Positions 21,192 to 33,389 of a stretch of 64,000 bases of DNA are shown one piece after another. Source of the stretch: Begonia masoniana (taxonomy: Eukaryota; Streptophyta; Magnoliopsida; Cucurbitales; Begoniaceae). The DNA is taken from contig CM039510.1 in the NCBI GenBank assembly GCA_022432975.1, positions 30,058,412 to 30,122,411 on the forward strand. The letters are read 5' to 3'. Made by a program: the position numbers and the translations under genes. The notes under the pieces were generated by a model. That model was not told the origin of the DNA. It ran no database searches and saw nothing but the letters and a program-made list of their open reading frames with translations. Position 1 is the first letter of the stretch. Every line of letters starts with the position of its first letter.

Positions 21192-22518
21192 TATAAATAG
21201 GAAATGGAAATCTTAAACCTCATTTATTACCACTGTAGCCGACATTCCCTCTCGGCGATTCCTTCTTTCCCAAGTTCTTGCTCTCGGATACCAGAACTTC
21301 CCTTTACCGACAGCTGGTTTCGAGCTTTCTCTTCTCTGCAAATCCACACCCGAGGTATGAAATGGACAATGTAGTCATTCATTCGTAAATAGAGCTCTGT
21401 TTTCAGCTCGGCACTAAGTTCGGATTTTTAGCAGTGGCCGAGTAGTTTAAGACTTTTTAAATCTGAGAGTAGAAATGTCATCCCGAATCGATTCTGAGCA
21501 TTTTAAGTAACCAACTCAGATTTAATCAATGGTAAAACCTGTCCACCTAGTTTCGGATTTCAGACTGCAGTGTGTCAAACAGAGGAATCGGAATGACTTT
21601 AGCTATTAGATCCTAGGATGGTTTATGATTAGGACTATTAGGACTTTGTTTTAACTACTGTAACGTACATGTTTTAGGTGAAGAAGTTTAAAGGAAAGAA
21701 GCTCGGATTGCTAAGGAATCCAGGTAAGTAAATGTATTAAGATTTCCGGCCACTAGGGCCCTACACCGCAAGGGTATTAGGAAATCACTGAGATGTTAGC
21801 TTATTGACTATGATTTGTTATTTCCACGATATGAAGAAGTTGTGTAAGTAAATGTAAAGTTACAGGATGTTTTACTTGTCCTCATGATATGACTTCTCTC
21901 TATGAACTTTATGTCTATGCACTGTGTCCCTGTTATGATTAAGTTGAGAATATGAAAAGCAAATGTAACCAAGATTAAGTGCAGAGCGGGGAAAGACTAT
22001 GTTATGTATGACTCGCGAATTCTCCCACTGGTGGAGGCCGAGTTAATGATATGTATGACTCGCGAATTCTCCCACTGGTGGAGGCCGAGTTAATGATATG
22101 TACGACTCGCGAAATCTCCCTCTGGTGGAGGCCGAGTTAACGATATGTATGGCTCGCGAATTCTCCCACTGGGGAGGCCGAGTGATGTATCATGATTGCC
22201 GCGATAGGCAAATGATTATGTACGACTGCCGCGATAGGCAAATGACTATGTACCCCTGTCTTCCTCCCTCGTTCCCTGCCTTAATACATGTTATGTAAAT
22301 GATAAAGATGAACATGAATGAAGAATGGTTTATGAATTATGTCTCTTTAAATTGTGTACTCATGTATATCTGTCAGCATGCATTCCTTACTAAACATTAG
22401 GCTTATAGTTAAACCTTATGGTGTAGGTGAAGAAGGTTCAGGTGAGGATGTTATGTTCAAAGAGGATGCTCAAGGTGACAGTGCGGGACTGGAGAGGCGA
22501 TTTATGACCCCTGGTTAA
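21192..22518 (+). other. Promoter and spliced-leader module (LTR B)
   Basis: TATAAATAG 21192-21200; exon 1 to CACCCGAG (21354); intron 1 21355-21677; mini-exon 2 21678-21723 (46 nt); intron 2 21724-22426 with stem GGCC-ACTAG-GGCC (21748-21760); exon 3 22427-22518 to TAA. The frame is open from exon 1 through exon 3 and reads L-L-R-N-P then G-E-E-G-S-G-E-D. Exon 1 and exon 2 contain no ATG. Confidence 0.55.
22004..22190 (+). repeat. 47-bp x4 minisatellite in intron 2 of LTR B
   Basis: Four units starting at 22004, 22051, 22098 and 22145, each with ACTCGCGAATTCTCCC and GGAGGCCGAGTTAA. Different sequence from the 12-bp array of family V but in the same intron. Confidence 0.9.
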
Positions 22519-22772
22519 GACTCTTATGTTACAGTATGTTAAAGGATATGGTAGTTTAAGTAGGATGAGATTATTTTAAAACGTTGAGCTTTGAAACTGT
22601 CTAGTGGATCACTGAGTCAGGGAATGATTAAATAGATTATAAATGATCTGTTGCTTAAGTCTTCCGTTATATGCATTTGGATGAGTTGTGTTTTCTTCCA
22701 GTTGGAAGGAGTCCTTTGATGATTTAGTGTTCTCTACCGTAAGACGGAAGCTGGATGAGGCAATCTTCCGGT

Positions 22773-22996
22773 TGACGTCATCGGCAGATGCCGAGAGTTG
22801 ATTGTTTGATGGTTTAGTCTTCTGGTTGACGTCATCGGCAGATGCCGAGAGTTAATTGTTTGATGGTTTAGTCTTCCGGCTGACGTCATCGGCAGATGCC
22901 GAAGGGTAGTTGTTTGTTGGTTTAGTCTTCCGGCTGACGTCATCGGCAGATGCCGAAGGATAGTTGTATGATGGTTTAGTCTTCCGGATGACGTCA
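22773..22996 (+). promoter_or_regulatory. Five TGACGTCA sites at exact 54-bp spacing
   Basis: Perfect TGACGTCA palindromes start at 22773, 22827, 22881, 22935 and 22989. Each lies in a 54-bp unit with CGGCAGATGCCG nearby. TGACGTCA is the known palindromic C-box/CRE-type core bound by plant bZIP factors. A role as LTR enhancer is inferred. Confidence 0.7.
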
Positions 22997-22997
22997 C

Positions 22998-23172
22998 TGG
23001 AAGATGTAAAATGTGTTTTGTCGTTTAGCGACCGGAAGATGTAAAATGTGTTTTGTCGTTTAGCGACCGGAAGATGTAAAATGTGTTTTGTCGTTTAGCG
23101 ACCGGAAGATGTAAAATGTGTTTTGTCGTTTAGCGACCGGAAGATATAAATGTGTTTTGTCATTTAGTGACC
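22998..23172 (+). repeat. 35-bp tandem repeat (GACCGGAAGATGT)
   Basis: Units of 35 bases (GACCGGAAGATGTAAAATGT followed by GTTTTGTCGTTTAGC) start at 23030, 23065, 23100 and 23135 with partial copies at both ends. A CACGTG at about 23211 lies just downstream. Confidence 0.9.
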
Positions 23173-23796
23173 GGATGATGTTTTAATTTAGCACGCGAGG
23201 CCCACGTGCCCACCGGAAGATGTCTCCTTTTAGGTGATGTTAAGCGAGTCACGCGTAATGCACGTGATGACCGGACGACTAAGTTTCTGAGGGTTGTCAA
23301 CGCATGCAACCCATGCAAACCCGAGTGGTATTTTGTTAAGAGAATTGAGGGCACTTCCTCTTTTCCCGAAATTTTCAAGAAACCGATGACCGAGTCCAGT
23401 CGCTCGACTCTGTGAAAGTTTGAGCCGACGAGGCGTGGGAAGTCGGGCATGAGAGGGTTCGTCTTCCTTAATGGTTCTGCGTCTCTATTACCAGTTTAGA
23501 AAAAATAAATATATATGTAAAATGTGAAAGTCTGTTGAGAGATAGTAAGTGAATGTAATAATAGTAAAACTCAAGCAAATGATTAATGAAAGGATATGAA
23601 CACGTGACGGCTCCTGGCCGGGGTCGTTACAATATGTTGTCCGCGAGTCAAGTTTCAAGTTCTAAGTTTTTTTTAAAAAAGAAAAAAAAATAATGATAAA
23701 AACAATGCTAGTAATGAACATGATGCATAAAGTAAGAATTAAATGATTAAGAAAGTCATGAATTATGTCTCGGCCCTATTGGGGTCGTTACAATTA

Positions 23797-23808
23797 TGGT
23801 ATCAAAGC
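23797..23808 (+). other. Primer-binding site, element A
   Basis: TGGTATCAAAGC, one substitution (G to A) from the initiator-Met complement. Confidence 0.85.
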
Positions 23809-23954
23809 AATACCGGGTTCTAAAATCGATTCTGCAGACTGCTTCCAGCATAGATTGCCACTGGAGTGCACTCCAGCAACTATAAATGTTTACTATTCTA
23901 GTAAATGTCATTAAGTTAAGATGTATTTACGAATATTTGTTTAGGAATCTCAAA

Positions 23955-24852
23955 ATGGTAAGAGGACAGTAAAGAGAGACCAATGAGGACAGCAATGTCA
24001 TTGCTCAGTTGACAGAGTTGGTCATGCGCCAATCTCGCCAGATCGAACAACTGATGACTACCAGAGAAGAACAAGCGAATTCTAGTTCGAATGCAGCTCA
24101 AGATCATGGTGGCGAGCGTTTTCACCGGCTTCGACCCCCAACATTTAATGGTCGAGTTTCAGACCCTGTTTATGCTGAGGAATGGATTCAGAAGATGGAG
24201 GACATGTTCAGGTATGCAAAAGTTGAGGACGGAGATAAGGTTACATGTGCTGTCTTTCACCTGGAACTTGATGTAAGGCATTGGTGGAACTCAATCCAGA
24301 GCACCATTAATGCAGGAGCTATGACCTGGGAAATGTTTAAGACTGCTTTCTTTGATAATTATTTCAAAAGGACCGTTCGGGCCAGCAAGAAGAAGGAGTT
24401 CATGAATTTACGTCAAACTGGCTCTGTGGCGGATTACATATGTAGGTTTGAGGCTTTATCACGGTTTGCTCCCCGATTGGTTGAGGATGATGAGGACAAG
24501 ATTCACCAATTTGTTCAAGGATTGAAGCCGAGTTTGTATATGAGAGTAAAGACTGCTGGAATACATGATATACCATATGGTGAAGTGACTGCTAAGGCCT
24601 TGGAACTGGAAGAAGCTGAGATAACGATATATGCGCAGCGTGAACAGCCAAGGAAGTTCATTAAGGAGGCTCAGCCGCCACCACGTAAGAACAAAGGATG
24701 GCAACCGCAACAGAACAGGGGACCACAACAACAACAGCAAGGTATAAAGAGACCCTTCAATCCAAATGATGATCAAGGAAAGGAAAACGACCATTAGCCC
24801 CTTTAGGCTCCAACTGCCAGGAGAACCACCATGGCGAGTGCAAGCTACACTA
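23955..24852 (+). pseudogene. gag: gag of element A, early stop, cut by junction
   Basis: Family start MVRGQ at 23955 is followed at once by TAA (23970-23972); the minus copy at 42794 has the same stop, so it predates their duplication. A downstream ATG at 24009 opens 262 residues: Gag domain (AEEWI, HWWNSI), linker with P-P-P-R-K and Q-rich stretch, ending near 24797 by a one-base change in GGGAAAACGACC. The zinc knuckle is not reached: at about 24852 the sequence jumps to LTR tail sequence, probably an assembly join. Confidence 0.85.
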
Positions 24853-26905
24853 TGGCCGGTTGACGTCATCGGCAGATGCCGCGAGTTGATGTTTGATGGG
24901 TTAGTCTTCTGGTTGGACGTCATCGGCAGATGACGGAGAGTTAATGTTTGATGGTTATAGTCTTCGGCTGCCTTCATCGCAAGATGCGAAGGGTAGTTGT
25001 TGGTGTTTGTATTCCGGATGAGTCATGGCAGCTGCGGAAGGATAGTTGTATGATGCTTTTAGTATTCCGGATGCCGCACGGAAGATGTAACATGTGTTTT
25101 GTCGGTCTTCATTTAGCGAACCCCGGAAGATGTAAACAGGTGTTTGTCGTTAGCGACCGGAAGAGTTAAAATGTGTTTTGTCGTAGCGGACCGGAAGATG
25201 TAAAATGGTTTGTGTTTCGCGACGGAGGATTTAAATGTGTTTTGGCATTTAGTGACCGGATGGAGATGTTTATTTAGCGCGAGGCCACGTGACCAACGGA
25301 AGATGTCTCCTTTTAGGTGAGTTAAGCGGAGTCACGGGTATGCAGTGATGACCGGACGGACTAAGTTTCTGAGGTTGTCACGCACTGCAAACCCATGCAA
25401 ACCCGAGTGGTATTTTGTTAAGAGAATTGAGGGCACTGTCCTCTTTTCCCGAAATTTTAAGAAAACCGATGACGAGTCCAGTCGCTCGAACTTGTTGAAA
25501 GTTTTGAAGCGACGAGGCGTGGGAAGTCGGGCATGAGAGGGTTCGTCTTCCTTACTGGTTCTGCGTCTCTCTTGCCAGTTTAGAAAAAATAAATATAATG
25601 GAAAACTGTGAAAGTCTGTTGCGAGAAGTAAGTGGCATGTAATAATAGGAAACTCAAGCAAATAAGATTAAGAAAGGATATGAAACACGTGGAGGCTACT
25701 GGCCGGGGTCGTTTACAAAGTTGTCGCGAGTCAAGTTCCAAGTTCTAAGTTTTTTTAAAAAAGAAAAAAAATAATGATAAAAACAATGCTAGTAATGAAC
25801 ATGATGCAATAACGTACGAATTAAATGGATTAGAAGTAATGAATTATGTCTCGGCCCGAATTTGGGGGTTACAAATTATGGTAACAAAAGCAATACGGGT
25901 TATAAAAATCGATTCTGCAGACTGCTTCCAGCTAGTTGCACTGGAGTGACTCAGGCAACTATAAATGTTACTATTCTAGTAAATGTCATAAACGTTAAGA
26001 TGTATTACGACTATTTGTTTCGGCCTTCAACATGGTACAAGGACAGTAAAGAGGAGAACCAATGAGGACAGCAAATGTCCATTGACTCAGTTGACAGAGT
26101 TGGTCATGCGCCCAATTTCGCCAGATCGAACCAAACTGATGGACTACCAGAGAAGAACAAGCGAATTCTAGTTCGAATGCAGCTCACGATCATGTGGCGA
26201 GAGTTTTCACCGGATTCGACACCCCAAACATTAATGGTGAGTTTCGCAACTGTTTCTGCTGAGGACTGGATTCAGGAAGTGGAGGACATGTTCAGGTATG
26301 CAAAAGTTGAGGACGGAGTAAGGTTACATGTGCTGTCTTCACCTGGAAAACTTGATGTAAGGAAGGTGGAACTCAATCCAGAGCACCATTAATGCGGAGC
26401 TCGGCCCTGGGACCCAAGTTAAGACTTGCTTCTTTGATAATATTTCAAAAGGGACCGTTTCGGGCCAGCCAAGAAGAAGGAGTTTCTGAATTACGTCAAA
26501 TGGATCTGTGGCGGGATTACATATGTAGCGTTTGAGGCTTTATCACGGTTGCTACCCGATTGGTGAGGGTGATGAGGACAAAGATTCCACAATTGTTCAA
26601 GGATTGAAGGCGCGTGTCTCTGAGAGTAAGACTGCTGGAATTACATGAAAACCATATGGTGAATGCCTGCTAAGGCCTTGGACTGGAAGAGCTGCGAGAA
26701 ACGATATATGCGCCGCGTGAACAGCAAGGGATAGTCCTTAAGAGGCTCAGCCGCCACCACGTAAGAACAAAGGCTGGCAAACCGCCAAACAGAACAGGGG
26801 GGACCACAACACACACAGCAAGGCGTATGAAGAGCCCTTCAATCCAATTATGATTCAAGGAAAGGGAAAACGACCATAGCCCCTTTATGTCCAACTGACA
26901 GAAGA
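24853..26905 (+). repeat. Error-rich second copy of LTR B/A tails and gag
   Basis: Follows 22770-24850 in order (TGACGTCA units, 35-bp units, B end, A end, primer site, gag) but with an indel every ~10-30 bases scattered over coding and non-coding parts alike, often in homopolymers. That pattern fits uncorrected long-read sequence more than biological decay. Gag motifs (AEDWI, FRYAKVEDG) are recognisable in pieces. Confidence 0.8.
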
Positions 26906-29900
26906 ACCACCATGGCGAGTGCAAGCTACACTCGTGCCGTTGCTACAGATGTGACAAGTCGTACATGTAGGCAGAGACTGCCCCATATCAGCAGACCCCA
27001 AGGGACCACGAATAGCACCCAGAGTCTTTGCTATGATGGGAGGATGAAGTACTGGGCAGCATACGGTTCAGAACAGGACATTATTGATTGTGGTATTCCT
27101 GCTTACAACTTTAGAGACACGGGGCCCACCACTCATTTATAGCAACCTATTTGCTGTAAGCATAAAGTTAGGATGGCTTACCAGCTGATTCGGCCCATAT
27201 AGGTCCGTTACTGGCAGGGAAATCCTTATCATTCTGAACAACTAGTGAAGTGACATTTGTGTCCTTAAGGAGATAAGAAGTTCTATGGCAGAACTGATTG
27301 TAATTGGACAGGAAGGTGTATGACGTTATACTAGGGATGGATTGGTTATTCCGACCACCATGCCACATAACTGTTGTAGGTCCGGTTGTGGTTTGAATTC
27401 GACCCACGAATGGAGATCGGTCTTACATTCCAAGCTAATCCCAAAAATAAGTAAACTACCAATTATATACTCTCTAGAGACAAAAGTATGAAAGGTGGCT
27501 GTGAGAGTGACTAGCTAGTGTAGTGTGATGATTGGGTGAGGGATACTATAAAAGTACAAGATATTCCTTATAGTCTTGCGAGTTTCCTGAAGCCTTTTTG
27601 GACGACTGACCGGGTTCTCACCTGATAGAAGAAACGGACTGGAAATGTAATATACCGAGGGGTATACTTATATCCACGAACCCTTATCGCCATGCACTGT
27701 TGAAGCTGAGGCATTAAAAAGTCCAAGCCAGGAATTAGTTGACAAGGAATTTATACGCCCTAGTGCCCTGTAATTCTCCTGGGGGTGACACTATCCTATT
27801 CGGTAAGAAGAAAGATGGTTCTCTTAGAATGTGCAATTGATCCAGCGAGCTAAACAAGTGACAATTAAGAACAAGTAACCATGCCCCGCGATGATGACCT
27901 GTTTGACCAAATACAAGGAGCTAACCGAATTTTCAAAGATTCGACTTACGTTCGGGCTATTACCCATTGAGGTTAGGAGAGTGATATACTAAGACAGCCT
28001 TCCGGACCCGTTCTGGACCCATTTGAATCTTGGTGATGTCGTTTGGGTTAACCACTTGCACCATGCAGCCTTGATAGACCATACTGATCGAGTGTTTCGT
28101 GATTACTTGGACAAGTTTGTAATTGTGTTCCAAGATGATATCTTAATATACTCACGGACTAAAGGACAACGAGGATAAACACTTAAGAATGGTTTTGACA
28201 ACATTAAAACGACAGCAACGTCTATGCCAAGTGTTTGAGTTCTAGTTGGATAAGGTCAACTTTTTGAGGGCCATGTCATCTCTGAGAAGGTTTGCATCGT
28301 CGATCAACCAAAAGTTCAGGAGTAAGGAGTGGTCAGCACGGAATGCCAGTGAAGTCCGCCGTTCCTTGGTCTGGCAGATTATTATAGAAAGTTCATTTAG
28401 GGAAAATCTCCTATGATAGCTAAGCCTTTAACTAATTTAAACAAAGAAGGCCACCAAGTACTCTTGGGACTGAGCGTGTCGAAGATGACTCCAGACAACA
28501 ATCTGAAAGTTGGACAACAGCCCCACTATTGACTCTCCCAACGAAGAAGGAAAGTGTAGTGGTTATGTGATGCATCCAAGTTGGTCTGGGCGGTGTTTGA
28601 GCAAGAAGGTAAGGTTGGGCGTATGCCTCCTAGGCAGCTGAAGAGTATGACCAGAATTACCCCACTCACAATTTAGAGTTAGCCGCAGTGTTTTTGCATA
28701 AAATTGGAGACACAATTGTATGGACATTAGTGTGAGGTGTTTTCCGACCATAAAAGTTTGAAATACCATTTACTCAGAAAGGAATATTAAATATGAGCCA
28801 CAAGACGTGTGGAGTGATTTGTAAAGATTATGACTTTAAAATTAATTCACCCGGGTAAGGCCAATGTTGTGGCGGCATTAAGCAGCATGTCAACAAACAT
28901 GAAACGCGGTATCAACCCCGTCGGTCCTTTGCGGAAGGAAGTCAGAAGTCGAAATGGAAAAGTTATCAAGCTGTCAGCTATTTACTGACATTATCTATTC
29001 GACACAACTATTTGGAAAGGATCAAAGAGGTAAAAAAAAGGATCGAAGGAGAATAGTAGCATGAGAGTAAGTTAAAGGACGCACTCTGAGTTCGTCTCTC
29101 CACGCATGGGATACGTTTTGAAATTAGGAATCAATGGTACATTCCAAGTGATAAGGAGTGCGTGATTGATTTTGGCTGAGGCAAAATTATCTGCCTTTTG
29201 TTATCTTGGTTAGCACCAAGATGATCGGACTTGAAGGTACATACCGGGTGGCCAAACCTGAAGAGGGATGTGGCCAAGTTTGTAGAGTCATGCTTGATAT
29301 GCCAACAAGTTAAAGCGAATACCAACGCCCAGGAGGTACTCTTCAAACCCTACCGATCACTGAGTGAAGTGGGAGAACATTGCAGGGTATTTGTGGTAGG
29401 ATTACCAAAGACAATCAAAGGACATGATAGTATTTGGGTTGTGGTGACAGAATGACAAAATCAGCCCACTTTATACCAGTAAGAATGACTTTTACAATGG
29501 AACACTTAGCGTAATGGCGTACATTCAGGAAATTATCAGATGCATGGCTCCTCTTGTCTGTTATCTACGATCGTGATCTCGATAACCTCAGATTTTGGCC
29601 AAAGTTGGCAAGGCACAATTAGAACAAAATTGTCTTCAGCACTGCTTTTCACCCTCAAACCGCCAGATGGTCAATCTGATAGGACCATTCAGATACTAGA
29701 CGTAGTGAGAGCGTGCGTGCGGATTTGCCAGACATCTTGGAGTCGATACTTACCCTTGGTGGAATTCTCCTACAATAATAGTTACCAGTCCACCATTGGT
29801 ATGGCACCTTATGAGGCACTGTATGGCAGGAGTGTAGATTCACCTTTGTACTGGGATGAGGTCGGTGGAGCAAACTCTAAGGTCCCGAGATTTTGCAAAG

Positions 29901-30440
29901 ATGCTCAGACCAAGATGCCATTATTAGGAGGAGAATGATACGACACAAACCGACAGAAAAGTTATGTAGACGAAAGGAGGAGAGATCTGGTGTTCTCGTT
30001 GGAGATGAAGTTTTTCTAAAGATTTCACCCTTTAAGGGTACTAAGAGTGGGCAGAATGCAAAAGCTTAATCGTGATTCGTTGGACCCTTCCCTGTCTTGG
30101 AAAGGATCGACAGCACAGCTTATAGACTGCAATTGCCCCTATCCCTGGAAAAAGTTACAATGGTTTCATGTGTCACTGTTAGAAAATGCATACGAGATCC
30201 TACACAAGTTGTGAAGCCGTGATATCGAAATCGAGCGACACTGGTGTATGAAGAGAAAGCATGTAGGGATTATAGAATCTGCAGTTAAGACTCTAGGAAT
30301 ACGGAAGTCAACTACGTGAAGTCTGATGAATCATGATATTGAAGAAGCCACATGGCAAGACAAACAAAAAAGACATGCTGGGACAAATATCGAAGCTCTT
30401 GGTTTAAAGCACTTTTCGCGAGGACGAAAAATTTGTTTAA
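26906..30440 (+). pseudogene. pol: pol of element A, error-rich
   Basis: Collinear with the cleaner minus-strand copy at 33390-39300. Recognisable: knuckle remnants near 26940, a D-T-G-A region near 27110-27140, RT with R-M-C-I-D (~27830) and D-I-L-I-Y-S (~28140), RNase H, integrase with C-L-I-C-Q-Q (~29295), [12 protein letters not shown] (~29775) and the chromodomain-like end (~30330). Dozens of frameshifts. The integrase region here is not interrupted by the solo LTR that splits the minus copy. Confidence 0.75.
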
Positions 30441-30451
30441 GGCGGGGTGGA

Positions 30452-32359
30452 TGTACCCACCCAACAATTTCGGCCAGCGTGGATTTGCTAACCATTTTGA
30501 TTATCACCTTTCTATTAAACTTCTGATTGTAAATTTATGTCAAGACATTTTATTACAAGTTGACAGTGAAACTAGGGTGGGTGGCAGGGGTGGTAATTAA
30601 GGAATGGATGATCAAGTATATAAATAGCAATGGAAAACCCTTAAACCCCATTTTAAACATCACTTATAGCCGACGCATTCACTCCCGGCGATTTCTCTCT
30701 CCCCAGAGCTCTCTTCCCTCGACCAAATTACAGCTCACTTTTCGGTGTGACCTATTGTAGTCTCTGGCCCCGACAATCCACACCCTAGGTAAGACTCTGT
30801 AATGGAGTCACTGATTGGCTATTTAGAACTCTGTTTTCCCTGCTATAGACCCTTAGCTTCGGATTCTTTGGTTATAGTGAACTATAGTGGGCATTCGTAA
30901 TCTGTGACTAGTTATTAGGTGAACCTGAGATTATTCCTAAGATTACGTTCGGTTAGAAAGAACTTTAGCTTTTTATTTAAATACTGTAAATGTGAATGAA
31001 CTGTTTTGGGGTGGTAAAGAAGTCTGAAGTGAAATGCTCGAGTATTGCTGAAGGAAACCAGGTTAAGTGGAAATGTTTTATTTAAAGACTTCCGGCCAAT
31101 AGGCCCTAAAATCACAAGGATATTAAGTTAGTTTCAGTTGTCTGATTGTTTGTTCTGTGTTAGTAAGATTTAACGTACTTGGATGATTATGGAGTTGAGG
31201 AGTTTTGTTTATATTGTGAAGTTATGGTAAGAGTCGATGAAGTCGACGTGCTGGTATGATATTTCTAATAGTCTGATGGATTTAAGGAGCATCCATGTCA
31301 TGCATCATGATACTGCTCAAGGCATATGAAAATGTTTTATTGAGGCATGTTTTTCCCATGATCAAGATATGAAATAAATATGAACTCAATGCAATGGGAT
31401 TAAGTGAAGGGTTTTGGGGGCGGTTTGGCGTTATGGATCACTGTCCAAAGAGGAAGGACATGAAGACGGACGGGAAAAAAGGGGGACTATGTACACTTGC
31501 ACTGTCATCCCCTTTACGGCACAAAATCCTCCCTTAATCCGATTATGAATGAAAAGTGGATGAACAAGGGGAATACGAATGAGAACAAAAAAAAGAGCAT
31601 TGAAACGACATGATCATGTGATTTTCTTACTACAACATGTATTCCACGTTTATACATGTCGCATTTGCATTCCTTACTAAGCATTAGGCTTATTATAGTT
31701 GAACCTTATGATTTAGGTTGGACGAAAGTATCAAGTGAGGATTCCAAAGTTAATGAAGATGTTCTAGTTTGGTTGCGGAAGGTGTTCAGGGGAGCAATTT
31801 TGTGGCTGGATTGGCAACAAGATCCCTGGTTAAATTGGCTCTTATAATTTTAGTGATGATTTGAATATGGGAAAGTCTAAGTAGGATGAGGAATATTTTA
31901 AGACATCGAGCTTTTGAAGTTATATGGTTTAATTACTGGAGTCTTGATGAATGCTATAAAGTATTAGAACGAGGTGTTTTAACTAAGTCTTCGCTACATG
32001 TATTCAAGATGAGTCCCAATGATTATGTCTGCTACGTTTATGGTCTACGAAACGTGTGAGGATCTTTGAAGGTTAAGGTTTATCTTTCAGTCGGTATGAG
32101 TTGCTTGAAGGTGTTTCGGCGTTTTACTGACGTGTGATAGAAGTAGGGATGAAGGCATCATCCAGCTGAGGTCACCAGTGTGAGTTGAATGATAGAAGCT
32201 GGATGAATGAATCATCCGGCTGAAGTCACGCGTTAAAAAAAAGATTGTGGTGAAACGTTTGGCGTTAACGGGGATGATGTCTCTTACCGGATTGATGTAA
32301 GTATGTTTGTCGTCTAGCGATCGGGCGATGTAGTGTATTCAAATACCGAATGATGTAAG
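30452..32359 (+). mobile_element. 3' LTR of element A, error-rich, cut by gap
   Basis: After a polypurine-like GGCGGGGTGGA it starts TGTACCCACCCAACAATTTC and follows LTR A (18804 onward): TATAAATAG near 30613, donor GTAAGACTCTG near 30789, exon 3 near 31720, tail repeats to 32359. Indels are frequent. It ends at the N gap. Confidence 0.75.
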
Positions 32360-32459
32360 NNNNNNNNNNNNNNNNNNNNNNNNNNNNNNNNNNNNNNNNN
32401 NNNNNNNNNNNNNNNNNNNNNNNNNNNNNNNNNNNNNNNNNNNNNNNNNNNNNNNNNNN
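32360..32459. other. 100-N assembly gap
   Basis: Exactly 100 N, a placeholder of unknown true length. Frames crossing it are meaningless. Confidence 0.99.
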
Positions 32460-33159
32460 GTTTTTTTGTCTTCCTTAGCAATCCGAGCTTCTTTCCTTTA
32501 AACTTCTTCACCTAAAACATGTACATTACAGTAGTTAAAACAAAGTCCTAATAGTCCTAATCATAAACCATCCTAGGATCTAATAGCTAAAGTCATTCCG
32601 ATTCCTCTGTTTGACACACTGCAGTCTGAAATCCAAAACTAGGTGGACAGGTTTTACCATTGATTAAATCCGAGTTGGTTACTTAAAATGCTCAGAATCG
32701 ATTCGGGATGACATTTCTACTCTCAGATTTTAAAAAGTCTTAAACTACTCGGCCACTGCTAAAAATCCGAACTCAGTGCCGAGCTGAAAACAGAGCTCTA
32801 TTTACGAATGAATGACTACATTGTCCATTTCATACCTCGGGTGTGGATTTGCAGAGAAGAGCAAGCTCGAAACCAGCCGTCGGTAAAGGGAAGTTCTGGT
32901 AGCCGAGAGCAAGAACTTGGGAAAGAAGGAATCGCCGAGAGGGAATGTCGGCTACAGTGGTAATAAATGAGGTTTAAGGTTTCCATTTCCTATTTATACT
33001 AAATCCATCGATTTTAATTACAAAACTGCCACCCAACCTAGTTTCACACAACTTGTAATAAATTTGTCTTAACATTAAATTTTAAATCATAAAGGTTAAA
33101 TAATAGGGTGACAATGAAAATGGTCAGAAAATCACCTGGCCGAAATGTCGGGTGTTACA
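32460..33159 (-). mobile_element. 5' ~700 bp of an LTR B copy
   Basis: Minus strand from TGTAACACCCGACATTTCGG (33159) through TATAAATAG (near 32990), exon 1, intron 1 and mini-exon 2 (near 32475-32515), then lost at the gap. It adjoins LTR A after only ~217 bases of A, a different position from the B insertion at 21031. Confidence 0.8.
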
Positions 33160-33376
33160 GTGAATGCGTCGGCTACAGTGAGGTTTAAATGGGGTTTAAA
33201 GTTTCCATTTCCTATTTATACTTGATCCATCCATCCTTAATTACCACCCAACCTAGTTTCACTCAACTTGTAATAAATATGTCTTGACATTAAATTTAAA
33301 ATCATAAAGGTTAATAAAAAGGGTGATAATCAAAATGGTTAAGAAAATCACCTGACCGAAATTGTCGGGTGTTACA
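33160..33376 (-). mobile_element. Start of the 3' LTR of the minus-strand element A
   Basis: Minus strand TGTAACACCCGACAATTTCGG, matching LTR A through its TATA box and CCGACGCATTCAC in exon 1, then interrupted by LTR B. A 13-base loss lies in GGGTGG..TAATTAAGG relative to 18804 onward. Confidence 0.8.
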
Positions 33377-33389
33377 TCCACCCCTCCTT
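33377..33389 (-). other. Polypurine tract, minus element A
   Basis: Minus strand AAGGAGGGGTGGA directly before the LTR start, preceded by ATTTTCGAGGACGAAAATTT, the usual end of this clade's internal region. Confidence 0.85.

Larger units (their letters stand above)
21031..23631 (+). mobile_element. Solo LTR B (2601 bp) with TSD ATATG
   Basis: Runs TGTAACACCCGACATTTCGG to GGGGTCGTTACA with ATATG on both sides (21026-21030 and 23632-23636). No internal region is present, so it is a solo LTR left by LTR-LTR recombination. Related to but distinct from LTR A. A near-identical copy at the same target lies on the minus strand from 43118. Confidence 0.9.
18804..23792 (+). mobile_element. 5' LTR of element A with nested solo LTR B
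   Basis: LTR A starts TGTAACACCCGACAATTTC at 18804, is interrupted after 21030, resumes at 23632 and ends GGGGTCGTTACA at 23792. Without B and the duplicated ATATG it is 2383 bp. It is followed by a primer-binding site and the gag of element A. Element A inserted into the RT of element C. Confidence 0.85.

Noticed and set aside
22998..23172. CRISPR-like direct repeats
   Set aside because: The 35-bp units are head-to-tail with no unique spacers.
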